DNA of 6,923 nt, taken from contig DTYU01000005.1 in NCBI GenBank assembly GCA_012961725.1, positions 1 to 6,923 of the forward strand. The letters run 5' to 3'. The notes below the pieces were generated by a model. The model was not told where the DNA came from, made no database searches, and saw nothing but the letters and a program-made list of their open reading frames with translations. Both the position numbers and the translations under genes were made by a program. This stretch comes from Desulfotomaculum sp. GTDB lineage: Bacteria > Bacillota > Desulfotomaculia > Desulfotomaculales > Ammonificaceae. Below are positions 1 to 5,690 of this stretch, one piece after another. The first letter of the stretch is position 1, and each line of letters begins with the position of its first letter.

Positions 1-51
1 CTCCTGTGGTCACTCCTTCGGCCGGGGGTTCGATTCCCCCCGCCTCCACCA
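1..51 (+). ncRNA. ssrA: tmRNA (transfer-messenger RNA), 3' end only
   Basis: This is the 3' tRNA-like end of an RNA gene cut by the window edge. A 5-bp T-stem (GGGGG 24-28 with CCCCC 36-40) closes the loop TTCGATT (29-35). It is followed by the 3' acceptor strand CGCCTCC (41-47), discriminator A (48) and an encoded CCA (49-51). The acceptor strand places a U at position 70 and A at 73, which is what alanyl-tRNA synthetase reads on tmRNA and tRNA-Ala. The bases before the T-stem (TTCGGCC) resemble the usual tmRNA sequence at that place, and no anticodon arm of tRNA-Ala is seen upstream. tmRNA rescues stalled ribosomes together with SmpB. tRNA-Ser is less likely because bacterial tRNA-Ser normally has G73. 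The mRNA-like tag region lies outside the window, so the call rests on the 3' end alone. Confidence 0.75.
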
Positions 52-84
52 TGCTTAGCTAAGAACCTGCCTCCCGGGTGTCAT

Positions 85-110
85 CCCGCAGGACGGCGGG
101 TTTTGTTTTT
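85..110 (+). terminator. Rho-independent terminator after the tmRNA gene
   Basis: The stem CCCGC (85-89) pairs with GCGGG (96-100) across a 6-base loop and is followed directly by TTTTGTTTTT (101-110). It lies 34 bases after the CCA end of the upstream RNA and fits as its terminator. Confidence 0.8.
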
Positions 111-181
111 GAGAACTGGCCGAAGAGTGCCGTGTCAACCTGGCCCTTATGCGGTTTTGCAAAAGGAGAAAAAAGTGCTCC

Positions 182-210
182 TTGTCTTTCTGGGATAAAA
201 TCTGTAAGAT
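182..210 (+). promoter_or_regulatory. Candidate sigma-A promoter for the MBL-fold hydrolase gene
   Basis: A -35-like TTGTCT (182-187, 4 of 6 consensus bases) and a -10-like TAAGAT (205-210, 4 of 6) are separated by 17 bases. This is the most AT-rich part of the 52-323 gap. Transcription would start near 217 and give a leader of about 105 bases. A second TATAGT (222-227) lacks a good -35 partner. The rest of the gap shows only short, competing stems: CTCAG 262-266 with CTGAG 275-279, or AACC 259-262 plus CTGT 270-273 with the adjacent ACAG/GGTT 292-299. Confidence 0.35.
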
Positions 211-323
211 ATGAAAAACGGTATAGTGAGTATTCAGTAAAATAAACGGCAGCTTTTGAACCTCAGAGGCTGTACTGAGTGACGGATCAGCACAGGGTTA
301 TTTTCCGAGAGAGGAGATTTTAA

Positions 324-1169
324 ATGACGAAAACCGGGTTGAAGATCACCGTACTCAGCGAAAACACCGTCGGGGCACCTCTGGGTCTGGTGGGTGAATG
401 GGGACTGGCCCTGCTGGTGGAAACTCCGGATGCGAAGCTCCTTTTCGACACGGGCGAACAGGGGTTTGCGGTGGCGAACGCCGCTGCGCTCGGGATAGAC
501 CTGAAGACCGTAGATGCCGTGGTGCTGAGTCACGGTCATTACGACCATACCGGCGGGTTAAAGTCTTTTCTCCGCCTCCGCGGGCGCATCCCGATATACG
601 CCCATCCGGACGTCTTCGCCTTGCGTTACGCGGCGCTCCACCAGGAGCGGTATATCGGCATCCCTTTCCGCCGGGCAGAGATAGAAAGCCTCGGGGCAGA
701 GTTCGTTTTCGTGACCGGGCCAAAAGAGATCGCCCCCGGCCTCTGGGTGAGCGGCCAGGTGCCCCGCCGTACCGGCTTCGAAAAGGGGGATGCCCGGCTC
801 TTCTGCCTGAAGGATGGCGCCAGGAAGCCCGATCCGTTTAACGATGACATGAGCCTTTATGCCGTCACTTCCAAGGGGATCATGGTTATTCTCGGCTGTG
901 CCCACGCCGGTGTGGTGAACATCGTCGAGCACGCCCGGGAGGTGACAGGGGTGGAGAAGATCTACGGGATTCTGGGCGGTACCCACTTAGGGCCGGTAGC
1001 GGAGGAGCAGCGGCGGGCAACCATTGACTACCTGCAACGCCTGGGGCTCGAGTTCTTAGCCGCAAACCACTGCACGGGTCTACCGGTTAGCGCGGCCCTG
1101 GCCCACCGCTTCGGAGATCGTTTCCGGCACGCCCCGGTCGGCTCCGTCTTTGAGCTGCCGCTTGCCTAA
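324..1169 (+). CDS. MBL-fold metallo-hydrolase, COG1237 type
   Basis: A 281-residue cytoplasmic protein of the metallo-beta-lactamase fold, without signal peptide or membrane segment. The metal-binding motif H-G-H-Y-D-H is at residues 70-75, after the DTGEQG strand-loop (42-47). Later ligand positions are probably H194 (in GCAHAG), H221 (in GGTHLG) and H249 (in ANHCTG). This arrangement, with the GC-A-H motif, matches the COG1237 group, in which some members are named 7,8-dihydropterin-6-yl-methyl-4-(beta-D-ribofuranosyl)aminobenzene 5'-phosphate synthase. That name is often carried over without proof in bacteria, so the substrate is unknown here. The ATG at 324 has AGAGGAGA (309-316) upstream at a good distance. 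The gene appears monocistronic, with terminators on both sides. Family assignment is firm; the reaction is not. Confidence 0.9.
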   Translation: MTKTGLKITVLSENTVGAPLGLVGEWGLALLVETPDAKLLFDTGEQGFAVANAAALGIDLKTVDAVVLSHGHYDHTGGLKSFLRLRGRIPIYAHPDVFALRYAALHQERYIGIPFRRAEIESLGAEFVFVTGPKEIAPGLWVSGQVPRRTGFEKGDARLFCLKDGARKPDPFNDDMSLYAVTSKGIMVILGCAHAGVVNIVEHAREVTGVEKIYGILGGTHLGPVAEEQRRATIDYLQRLGLEFLAANHCTGLPVSAALAHRFGDRFRHAPVGSVFELPLA

Positions 1170-1266
1170 CGGCGCTTCTTGTACGGGATGCATCATCATA
1201 CCAAACCGTTTGCATGGCATTGAAGCGTGGGGGCCGAACCGCCCCTACGACCCGCGCAACGCTGGG

Positions 1267-1296
1267 CCCTTCCTGCGGGAGGGGACTTTGTTTTTT
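1267..1296 (+). terminator. Rho-independent terminator after the MBL-fold gene
   Basis: CCCTTCC (1267-1273) pairs with GGAGGGG (1278-1284) over 7 bp with one G-T wobble and a TGCG tetraloop. It is followed by AC and then the T-rich run TTTGTTTTTT (1287-1296). It separates the hydrolase gene from the next transcription unit. Confidence 0.85.
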
Positions 1297-1324
1297 GAGC
1301 GTGTCTTTATTAATAATCTATTAA
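1295..1324 (+). promoter_or_regulatory. Candidate promoter for the DUF421-comEA-comEC operon
   Basis: TTGAGC (1295-1300, 4 of 6) and TATTAA (1319-1324, 4 of 6) lie 18 bases apart, just after the preceding terminator. The -10 would fall inside the repeat/palindrome at 1309-1330. A start near 1331 would leave a 44-base leader. Both boxes are imperfect and other registers within the AT-rich stretch are possible. Confidence 0.35.
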
Positions 1325-1330
1325 TAATCT
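1309..1330. repeat. AT-rich tandem 11-bp repeat that is also a palindrome
   Basis: The 11-mer ATTAATAATCT occurs twice head to tail with no mismatch (1309-1319 and 1320-1330). Within it, ATTAATA (1309-1315) and TATTAAT (1319-1325) form a perfect 7-bp inverted repeat around a 3-base centre. The 11-base period is about one helical turn, so two protein monomers could bind on the same face of the DNA. It stands out in a GC-rich window and sits where the operon promoter is expected. No known binding-site consensus is recognised. Confidence 0.8.
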
Positions 1331-1374
1331 CGCGGCTCGGGATAACATAACATAAAAAGGCCGGGGGGGATCTA

Positions 1375-2091
1375 ATGGACATAGTCGTTACTGTAATCCT
1401 GCGTACCGTCTTCATCTATTTTATCATCCTGTTGGTTATGCGCCTGATGGGAAAGCGGGAGATCGGGCAGCTTTCTCCCTTCGATTTCGTGGTTGCGATA
1501 ATGATCGGCGAGGTGGTGGCCATGCCGATGGAGCAGCCGGAAATCCCGCTTTTGAGGGGGCTGGCGCCTCTTTTCGTCCTTGTGGCGCTCGAAATAGCCT
1601 TTTCTTATGCTGCGCTGCACAGCCGCTGGCTGAGACATTTTGTCTGCGGCGCGCCGCAGATCGTCGTCCGGAACGGGCAGATCCTACACCGGGAGATGCG
1701 TCGGGCTCGGTACAATCTTGACGACCTCTTAAGCAAGCTCCGCGAAAAAGGGTATCCGGACCCGGCGGAAGTGGCCGAGGCGGTTTTGGAAAACTCCGGC
1801 GAACTGAGCGTGATTCCGAAAAGTGAGTGCAGTCCGGTCACCCGTAAAGATTTGAACTTGCAGCCGGCGGCCGCCGGTTTGCCGCTCGTCTTGGTCGCCG
1901 ACGGGGAAGTCGTTAAGCCGAATCTGGCCGCCGCGGAGCGGGACGAGGCCTGGCTGGAAGATGAACTCAGGACGAGGGGGCTGTCGCTGAAGGAGGTCTT
2001 CTTGGCAGCCCTTTCGCCCGATGGCCGGCTTTTTGTGAGTGGCCGTGAAGGATTTGCCGGCCCGGCGGCGAAAAAGAAAGAAATACTGTAG
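1375..2091 (+). CDS. DUF421 (YetF-like) membrane protein
   Basis: A 238-residue integral membrane protein. Hydrophobic segments lie at about residues 4-22, 36-50 and 62-82, followed by a soluble C-terminal part from about residue 85. The signature R-L-M-G-K-R-E-I-G-Q-L-S-P-F-D (23-37), then a stretch ending in IGEV (44-47), is diagnostic of the DUF421/YetF family. The segment around residues 94-120 (APQIVVRNGQ, then RYNLDDLLSKLR) matches the conserved start of the cytosolic YetF C-terminal domain. The function of this family is unsettled. The ATG at 1375 has GGGGGGA (1364-1370) upstream, a modest Shine-Dalgarno match. The stop codon overlaps the Shine-Dalgarno site of comEA and only 13 bases separate the two genes, so co-transcription and translational coupling with comEA are likely. 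Whether it acts in competence is unknown. Confidence 0.9.
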   Translation: MDIVVTVILRTVFIYFIILLVMRLMGKREIGQLSPFDFVVAIMIGEVVAMPMEQPEIPLLRGLAPLFVLVALEIAFSYAALHSRWLRHFVCGAPQIVVRNGQILHREMRRARYNLDDLLSKLREKGYPDPAEVAEAVLENSGELSVIPKSECSPVTRKDLNLQPAAAGLPLVLVADGEVVKPNLAAAERDEAWLEDELRTRGLSLKEVFLAALSPDGRLFVSGREGFAGPAAKKKEIL

Positions 2092-2096
2092 GAGGG
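2090..2096 (+). promoter_or_regulatory. Ribosome binding site that sets the comEA start
   Basis: AGGAGGG overlaps the TAG stop of the DUF421 gene (2089-2091) and lies 8 bases before the GTG at 2105. This supports the GTG start over the in-frame ATG at 2039, which lies inside the DUF421 gene and has no such site. Confidence 0.8.
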
Positions 2097-2104
2097 TGTT
2101 AACG

Positions 2105-2713
2105 GTGCATCTCGGGCGGCGTGAACAGGCGCTCCTGTTGCTCTTCGCCTTGGCGGTGGTTTTTGGGCTGGGCGTAAAATATGCGCTCAACCGGCAGGTT
2201 GCTGCGGTGGAAGAACCGGCGGTGACTGTTGAGGAAAACCCCCCGCCGGAGATCTGTGTCCACGTGGCGGGAGCGGTTTACCGCCCGGGGGTTTACCGGC
2301 TGTCTCAAGGAAGCCGCGTGCTTGACGCGGTGCAGGAGGCTGGAGCGCGCCCGGACGCCGATTTGGATGCTTTGAACTTGGCACAGTTGCTTGAGGACGG
2401 GCAAAAGGTCCTGGTACCGGTAAGAATGCCGCCTGTCGAGCCTGGGGGAGCAGTGACCGAAAACCCTTTTGCGTGTACCGGAGGGCTCGGTACGGCGGCG
2501 GGTACAGTGAGCAGGGGATCCAAAATCAATATCAACCGGGCTGATGCGCGTGCTCTTGAAGAGCTGCCGGGGATCGGTCCGGCACTTGCCCGGCGGATAA
2601 TTGAATATCGTGCCGCTAACGGTGCCTTCTCCTCCGTTGATGAGCTGATAAATGTGGCCGGTATCGGCGAAAAGAAGCTTGCCCAATTGCGGGACCACGC
2701 CTGTGTCCGGTAA
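2105..2713 (+). CDS. comEA: ComEA, competence DNA-binding receptor
   Basis: A 202-residue protein with a GTG start chosen because of the AGGAGGG site 8 bases upstream. Residues 8-27 form one membrane anchor after a short basic N-terminus, so the rest should face outward. An acidic, proline-containing linker (about 34-48) leads to an SLBB domain (about 49-106; CVHVAGAVYRPGVYRL at 51-66). A variable linker is followed by a C-terminal double helix-hairpin-helix DNA-binding domain (about 140-200), with ININRAD (141-147), LPGIGPALARRI (154-165) and VAGIGEKKL (184-192). In the family, ComEA binds incoming double-stranded DNA at the outer face of the membrane and passes it to ComEC. Domain order and length are typical of Gram-positive ComEA. 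The deaminase gene comEB, found next to it in Bacillus subtilis, is absent; comEC follows directly. Confidence 0.95.
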   Translation: MHLGRREQALLLLFALAVVFGLGVKYALNRQVAAVEEPAVTVEENPPPEICVHVAGAVYRPGVYRLSQGSRVLDAVQEAGARPDADLDALNLAQLLEDGQKVLVPVRMPPVEPGGAVTENPFACTGGLGTAAGTVSRGSKININRADARALEELPGIGPALARRIIEYRAANGAFSSVDELINVAGIGEKKLAQLRDHACVR

Positions 2714-2744
2714 AGGGCCCCTTTTGTCTTCCGGGGTGGAGAGG

Positions 2745-5222
2745 ATGGAAGAGGTCGGAGGGATACAAGCGGGGTCAGGCGAAAGAAAAGGGCTCTTCAT
2801 ACCGCCGCTGGTGCTGTTGACCTTTCTTTACGCCGGCGGCTGCCTTGCGGCCCGTTGTTTTTCACTTTCGGCAGGGACAACCTTCTTAGCTGCTCTCTTC
2901 ACAGTGATGGTGGCGGGAATCGGTTATCTATACTCCCTACGGCGTAACCACTGGTCAATCTACGTGCTTTTCTTTTTTTTGGGGGTGGTGGCCGCCCGCT
3001 TTGCCATGGCGGAGGCGGTATCCCCCCTTGCGGCCCATTCCGGACACCAAGTGGTCATCACCGGGACGGTAGTCAGCGAACCGGATATTAGGGCGCAGGC
3101 TGCGCGCTATACGCTTCGCGTGGCCGAGGCCCGCGCCGGCGATAAGGTGTACAAGGGCGGCCGGGTGCTCTTAGTGGTGCGGGAGCCGGAGGAGCTTTTT
3201 TCTTACGGGGATCTCTTAAAGGCCCGCGGGGTGGTGACGAAGCCGGCGGAGCCCGGCAACCCGGGAGAGTTTGATTACGGTGCGTATCTGTCAAGGCGCG
3301 GAATCGGTGCTTTGATCTATTCCCGTTCGGACGGTGTGGTGCGCCTCGGGCGCGGCGCCCCGAACCCGCTGGTCGTGCCGGCCCTGTGGCTCAAGGCCAG
3401 GCTCTTTGCAGTGCTGGATGCGGTTTTCGCCAGTAACCATAGCGCGCTCGTTAAGGGCATTGCCTTCGGGAGCCGGACGGAGATCGACCCGGCAGTGAAC
3501 GAGGCGTTTATCGAGACCGGTGTGGTACACATCCTGAGCGTGAGCGGGCTGCATGTTGGTCTGATTCTCGCCTTTGTGCTGGGTTTGATGCGTTTTCTTA
3601 AGACCCGCTCCGGAGTTACACTCTTGGTTGCGGTTTCGGTTCTTGTAGTTTACGGCCTGATGGTCGGTCTGGACCCGCCGGTGGTCAGGGCCTCGGTGAT
3701 GGCGGTCCTCCTCCTTTTGGCACAGTACCTCGGACGGGAGCGGGACTGGCCGACCGCGCTCGCCGCCGCCGCGCTTATTATCTTGTTGGCCAACCCGCTG
3801 GCGGTAGAAGACCCCGGTTTTCAGCTTTCCTTTGCCGCCACCTGGGGGATTCTTTTCATGGGACCGGTTACGGCGTCGGGCCTCGAACGTTTTGGGGAAC
3901 GATGCCGGCTGCCGGTAAAGCGGTCCTTTGCCTTGGGGATTGCCGTACCGCTGGGAGCGCAACTGGCGACTCTGCCGCTGGTTGCGCTTCACTACAACCT
4001 TGTTTCGCCGGTGGCACTCTTTGCCAATCTGGTGGCGGTGCCGCTGACCGGCGTTATCCTTTTGCTTGGCATTCTGACGGCTCTTTTCGGCCTTCTTTTC
4101 CTTCCCTTAGGCGAGATCCTGGCGGCTCCCACCGGGCTTTTTTTGGATGTTTTTGTTTGCCTTATCCGGCTCTTTCAAGAGTTGCCCGGCGCCGTGATTT
4201 ATGTTCCCGCTTTACCGTGGCCGGCGGTTGTTTTGTGGTTCGGCCTGCTTTATTTAGTGGTTGTGAAGGTATCTGGTAAAGGCCCGAAAAGCGGTATGTC
4301 TGTGCGCAGCGGTTTGGGCCCCTGGCTGGCACGGGCAGCCGTCTTTATCCTTGTCGTTGTCGCCTGGCTTGGCCTCTTCAAGTGGCTGGACGGCGGGGAG
4401 CGCGTGCTGCGGGTTGATTTCATCGATGTGGGGCAGGGGGACAGCGTGCTGGTGAGAACGCCCGGCGGGCGGACGCTGCTGATCGATACGGGCGGCTGGC
4501 CGGGAGAACTTGCCGGGGCAGGCGTCAAAGGCGCAGGAATGAAGGTGGTGAGGTATCTCCGGCGGGAAGGGGTGCGGCAGATCGACGTGCTCGTCCTGAC
4601 CCATCCCCACGAGGACCACTGCGGCGGGGCGCGGGCGGTGGTGGAGAGGGTACCGGTACGGCTGGTGGTTGTTCCGCCAATTGGTGAAGGTCTCGATGAA
4701 CCGTACGACCGCCTCCTTTCTTTCATCCGCGAAAAAGGCATCGAGATAATGCGGGCAAAGGCCGGCGATACCATCCGCCTTGATTCGGCCGTCAAAATAG
4801 GGGTGCTGGCTCCTTTTCCGCCGCTTGAGCGGGATCCGGCGACCTTTAACGACCAGTCGCTGGTGCTGCAGATAACTTATATTGAGGAAAAAATCCTCTT
4901 TACCGGTGATATTGAAGAAGAGGGCCAGCGCCGGTTGTTACAGTACGGCGCCGCCCTGAAAAGCACCGTGCTGAAGGTGCCGCACCACGGTTCTGACAGC
5001 TTCCTGCCCGCTTTTTACAAAGCGGTTAGTCCGGAGGTCGCCGTGATTTCCGTGGGTGCACGGAACCGCTTCGGCCAGCCTGCGCCTTCTGTTATTGGAG
5101 AACTTGAGCGTTTGGGTGCCCGGGTTTACCGGACGGACAGGGACGGTGCCGTCTCCGTTACCACTGACGGCCGAAACCGCGAACTGAAAACCGGTCGCCG
5201 GGCGGCTCAGCCTGCGGCCTGA
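2745..5222 (+). CDS. comEC: ComEC/Rec2, DNA uptake channel with MBL domain
   Basis: An 825-residue membrane protein. The N-terminal hydrophobic segments (about 17-88) and OB-like region (about 100-200, ending in PGEFDYGAYL) form the DUF4131 part. The competence domain (about 232-505) holds FIETGVVHILSVSGLHVGL (255-273), DPPVVRASVMA (310-320), DPGFQLSFAATWGI (356-369) and many membrane helices. The C-terminal MBL domain (about 555-805) has DVGQGDS (561-567), H-P-H-E-D-H (620-625), FTGDIEEEG (719-727) and VPHHGS (745-750). All expected metal ligands appear present. In the family ComEC carries single-stranded DNA into the cell, and the MBL part is proposed to degrade the non-transported strand. 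The start is uncertain. ATG 2745 has a GGGGTGG-like site close by; an in-frame ATG at 2652 would overlap comEA by 62 bases and add 31 residues that resemble no membrane protein start. No terminator is seen after the stop. Confidence 0.95.
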   Translation: MEEVGGIQAGSGERKGLFIPPLVLLTFLYAGGCLAARCFSLSAGTTFLAALFTVMVAGIGYLYSLRRNHWSIYVLFFFLGVVAARFAMAEAVSPLAAHSGHQVVITGTVVSEPDIRAQAARYTLRVAEARAGDKVYKGGRVLLVVREPEELFSYGDLLKARGVVTKPAEPGNPGEFDYGAYLSRRGIGALIYSRSDGVVRLGRGAPNPLVVPALWLKARLFAVLDAVFASNHSALVKGIAFGSRTEIDPAVNEAFIETGVVHILSVSGLHVGLILAFVLGLMRFLKTRSGVTLLVAVSVLVVYGLMVGLDPPVVRASVMAVLLLLAQYLGRERDWPTALAAAALIILLANPLAVEDPGFQLSFAATWGILFMGPVTASGLERFGERCRLPVKRSFALGIAVPLGAQLATLPLVALHYNLVSPVALFANLVAVPLTGVILLLGILTALFGLLFLPLGEILAAPTGLFLDVFVCLIRLFQELPGAVIYVPALPWPAVVLWFGLLYLVVVKVSGKGPKSGMSVRSGLGPWLARAAVFILVVVAWLGLFKWLDGGERVLRVDFIDVGQGDSVLVRTPGGRTLLIDTGGWPGELAGAGVKGAGMKVVRYLRREGVRQIDVLVLTHPHEDHCGGARAVVERVPVRLVVVPPIGEGLDEPYDRLLSFIREKGIEIMRAKAGDTIRLDSAVKIGVLAPFPPLERDPATFNDQSLVLQITYIEEKILFTGDIEEEGQRRLLQYGAALKSTVLKVPHHGSDSFLPAFYKAVSPEVAVISVGARNRFGQPAPSVIGELERLGARVYRTDRDGAVSVTTDGRNRELKTGRRAAQPAA

Positions 5223-5261
5223 CTTTGCAGTGTTAGGAGGCAGTCTGCTTTAATTGGCGCC

Positions 5262-5291
5262 TTGCCTTTACGCTGGTTTTGGGCTTACAAT
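5262..5291 (+). promoter_or_regulatory. Candidate promoter for the thiamine-binding protein gene and holA
   Basis: TTGCCT (5262-5267, 4 of 6) and TACAAT (5286-5291, 5 of 6) are separated by 18 bases. They lie in the 110-base gap after comEC and end 41 bases before the next ATG. The gap is T-rich compared with its surroundings. Read-through from comEC remains possible, since no terminator is visible in the gap. Confidence 0.4.
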
Positions 5292-5317
5292 CTTCTTGGG
5301 ATTTTTCCATCATTTTC

Positions 5318-5323
5318 GGAGGA
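5318..5323 (+). promoter_or_regulatory. Ribosome binding site that sets the start at 5333
   Basis: GGAGGA lies 9 bases before the ATG at 5333. It favours this start over the in-frame ATG at 5279, which would add 18 residues unlike the family N-terminus and would overlap the candidate -10 box. Confidence 0.8.
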
Positions 5324-5332
5324 AGTGGTGTT

Positions 5333-5635
5333 ATGATAGTGGCTGAGATCTCTGTGGTGCCGCTCGGGACTGGCTCGCCGGGCCTGAGCCGGTACATCGC
5401 TGACTGTGTCAAGGTGCTTGAGGAAAGCGGCCTGAGTTACGAGGTCACGGCGATGGGAACCATCGTCGAAGGCGAATTCGATGCGGTGCTTGCTGTGGTG
5501 AGGCAGATGCACCAGGTGCCCTTCCGGGCAGGGGTGCTGCGGGTGGTGACCACCCTCAAGATCGACGACCGGCGGGACAGGCCGCTTTCGGCGAAGGGCA
5601 AGGTGGAGACGGTTGCCCGCCGTTTGGGGAAGTAG
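5333..5635 (+). CDS. MTH1187-family thiamine-binding protein (DUF77)
   Basis: A 100-residue cytoplasmic protein starting MIVAEISVVPLGTGSPGLSRYI. The start near VPLGTGSP, the central MGTIVEGEFD (41-50) and the RVVTTLKIDDRRD stretch (69-81) are typical of the MTH1187/YkoF-like family (older name DUF77). These are small ferredoxin-like-fold proteins that form oligomers, and some bind thiamine or related pyrimidine compounds. Its length is normal for the family. The job in this organism is not shown by context: no thiamine synthesis or transport gene is in the window. It lies between comEC and holA, probably with its own promoter, and may be co-transcribed with holA 55 bases downstream. Confidence 0.88.
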   Translation: MIVAEISVVPLGTGSPGLSRYIADCVKVLEESGLSYEVTAMGTIVEGEFDAVLAVVRQMHQVPFRAGVLRVVTTLKIDDRRDRPLSAKGKVETVARRLGK

Positions 5636-5643
5636 AGGAGCGG

Positions 5644-5685
5644 CGGCCTTGCGTGAGCAAGGATAGGCCGTTCTCACCTCAGGTG
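5644..5685 (+). other. Stem-loops in the leader just before holA
   Basis: CCTTGC (5647-5652) and GCAAGG (5657-5662) form a perfect 6-bp stem with a GTGA (GNRA-type) tetraloop. The flanking CGGCC (5644-5648) and GGCCG (5666-5670) can pair instead as an outer stem. A second small hairpin pairs CACC (5675-5678) with GGTG (5682-5685), which lies in the holA Shine-Dalgarno site AGGTGG (5681-5686). No T-run follows, so this is not a standard terminator. An effect on processing or on holA translation is possible but only inferred. Confidence 0.5.
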
Positions 5686-5690
5686 GTAAG

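Noticed and set aside
1..51. tRNA-Ala or tRNA-Ser instead of tmRNA
   Set aside because: No alanine anticodon arm precedes the T-stem, and A73 does not fit bacterial tRNA-Ser. tmRNA fits better, though only the 3' end is visible.
211..240. Nine-codon open frame (ATG to TAA) that could be a leader peptide
   Set aside because: No Shine-Dalgarno site, it overlaps the presumed transcription start, and it has no runs of regulatory codons.
1150..1350. 66-codon open frame between the hydrolase and DUF421 genes
   Set aside because: It begins inside the hydrolase gene, reads through the terminator hairpin and T-run, and its product resembles no protein.
2039..2104. Upstream ATG start for comEA
   Set aside because: It lies inside the DUF421 gene and would add 22 very basic residues; the AGGAGGG site clearly points to GTG 2105.
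2099..2800. Long open frame on the - strand across comEA
   Set aside because: It covers comEA and the comEC start, has no Shine-Dalgarno support and no recognisable protein family.
3291..3992. Long open frame on the - strand inside comEC
   Set aside because: It is a by-product of GC-rich codon use in comEC; the product is low-complexity and rich in R, Q, P and G with no domain.
5223..5261. Terminator after comEC
   Set aside because: Only a tiny GCAG/CTGC pairing with almost no loop and a weak T-run are present; not convincing.
5279..5332. Upstream ATG start for the thiamine-binding family gene
   Set aside because: The GGAGGA site belongs to the ATG at 5333, where the family sequence begins; the earlier ATG overlaps the candidate promoter.
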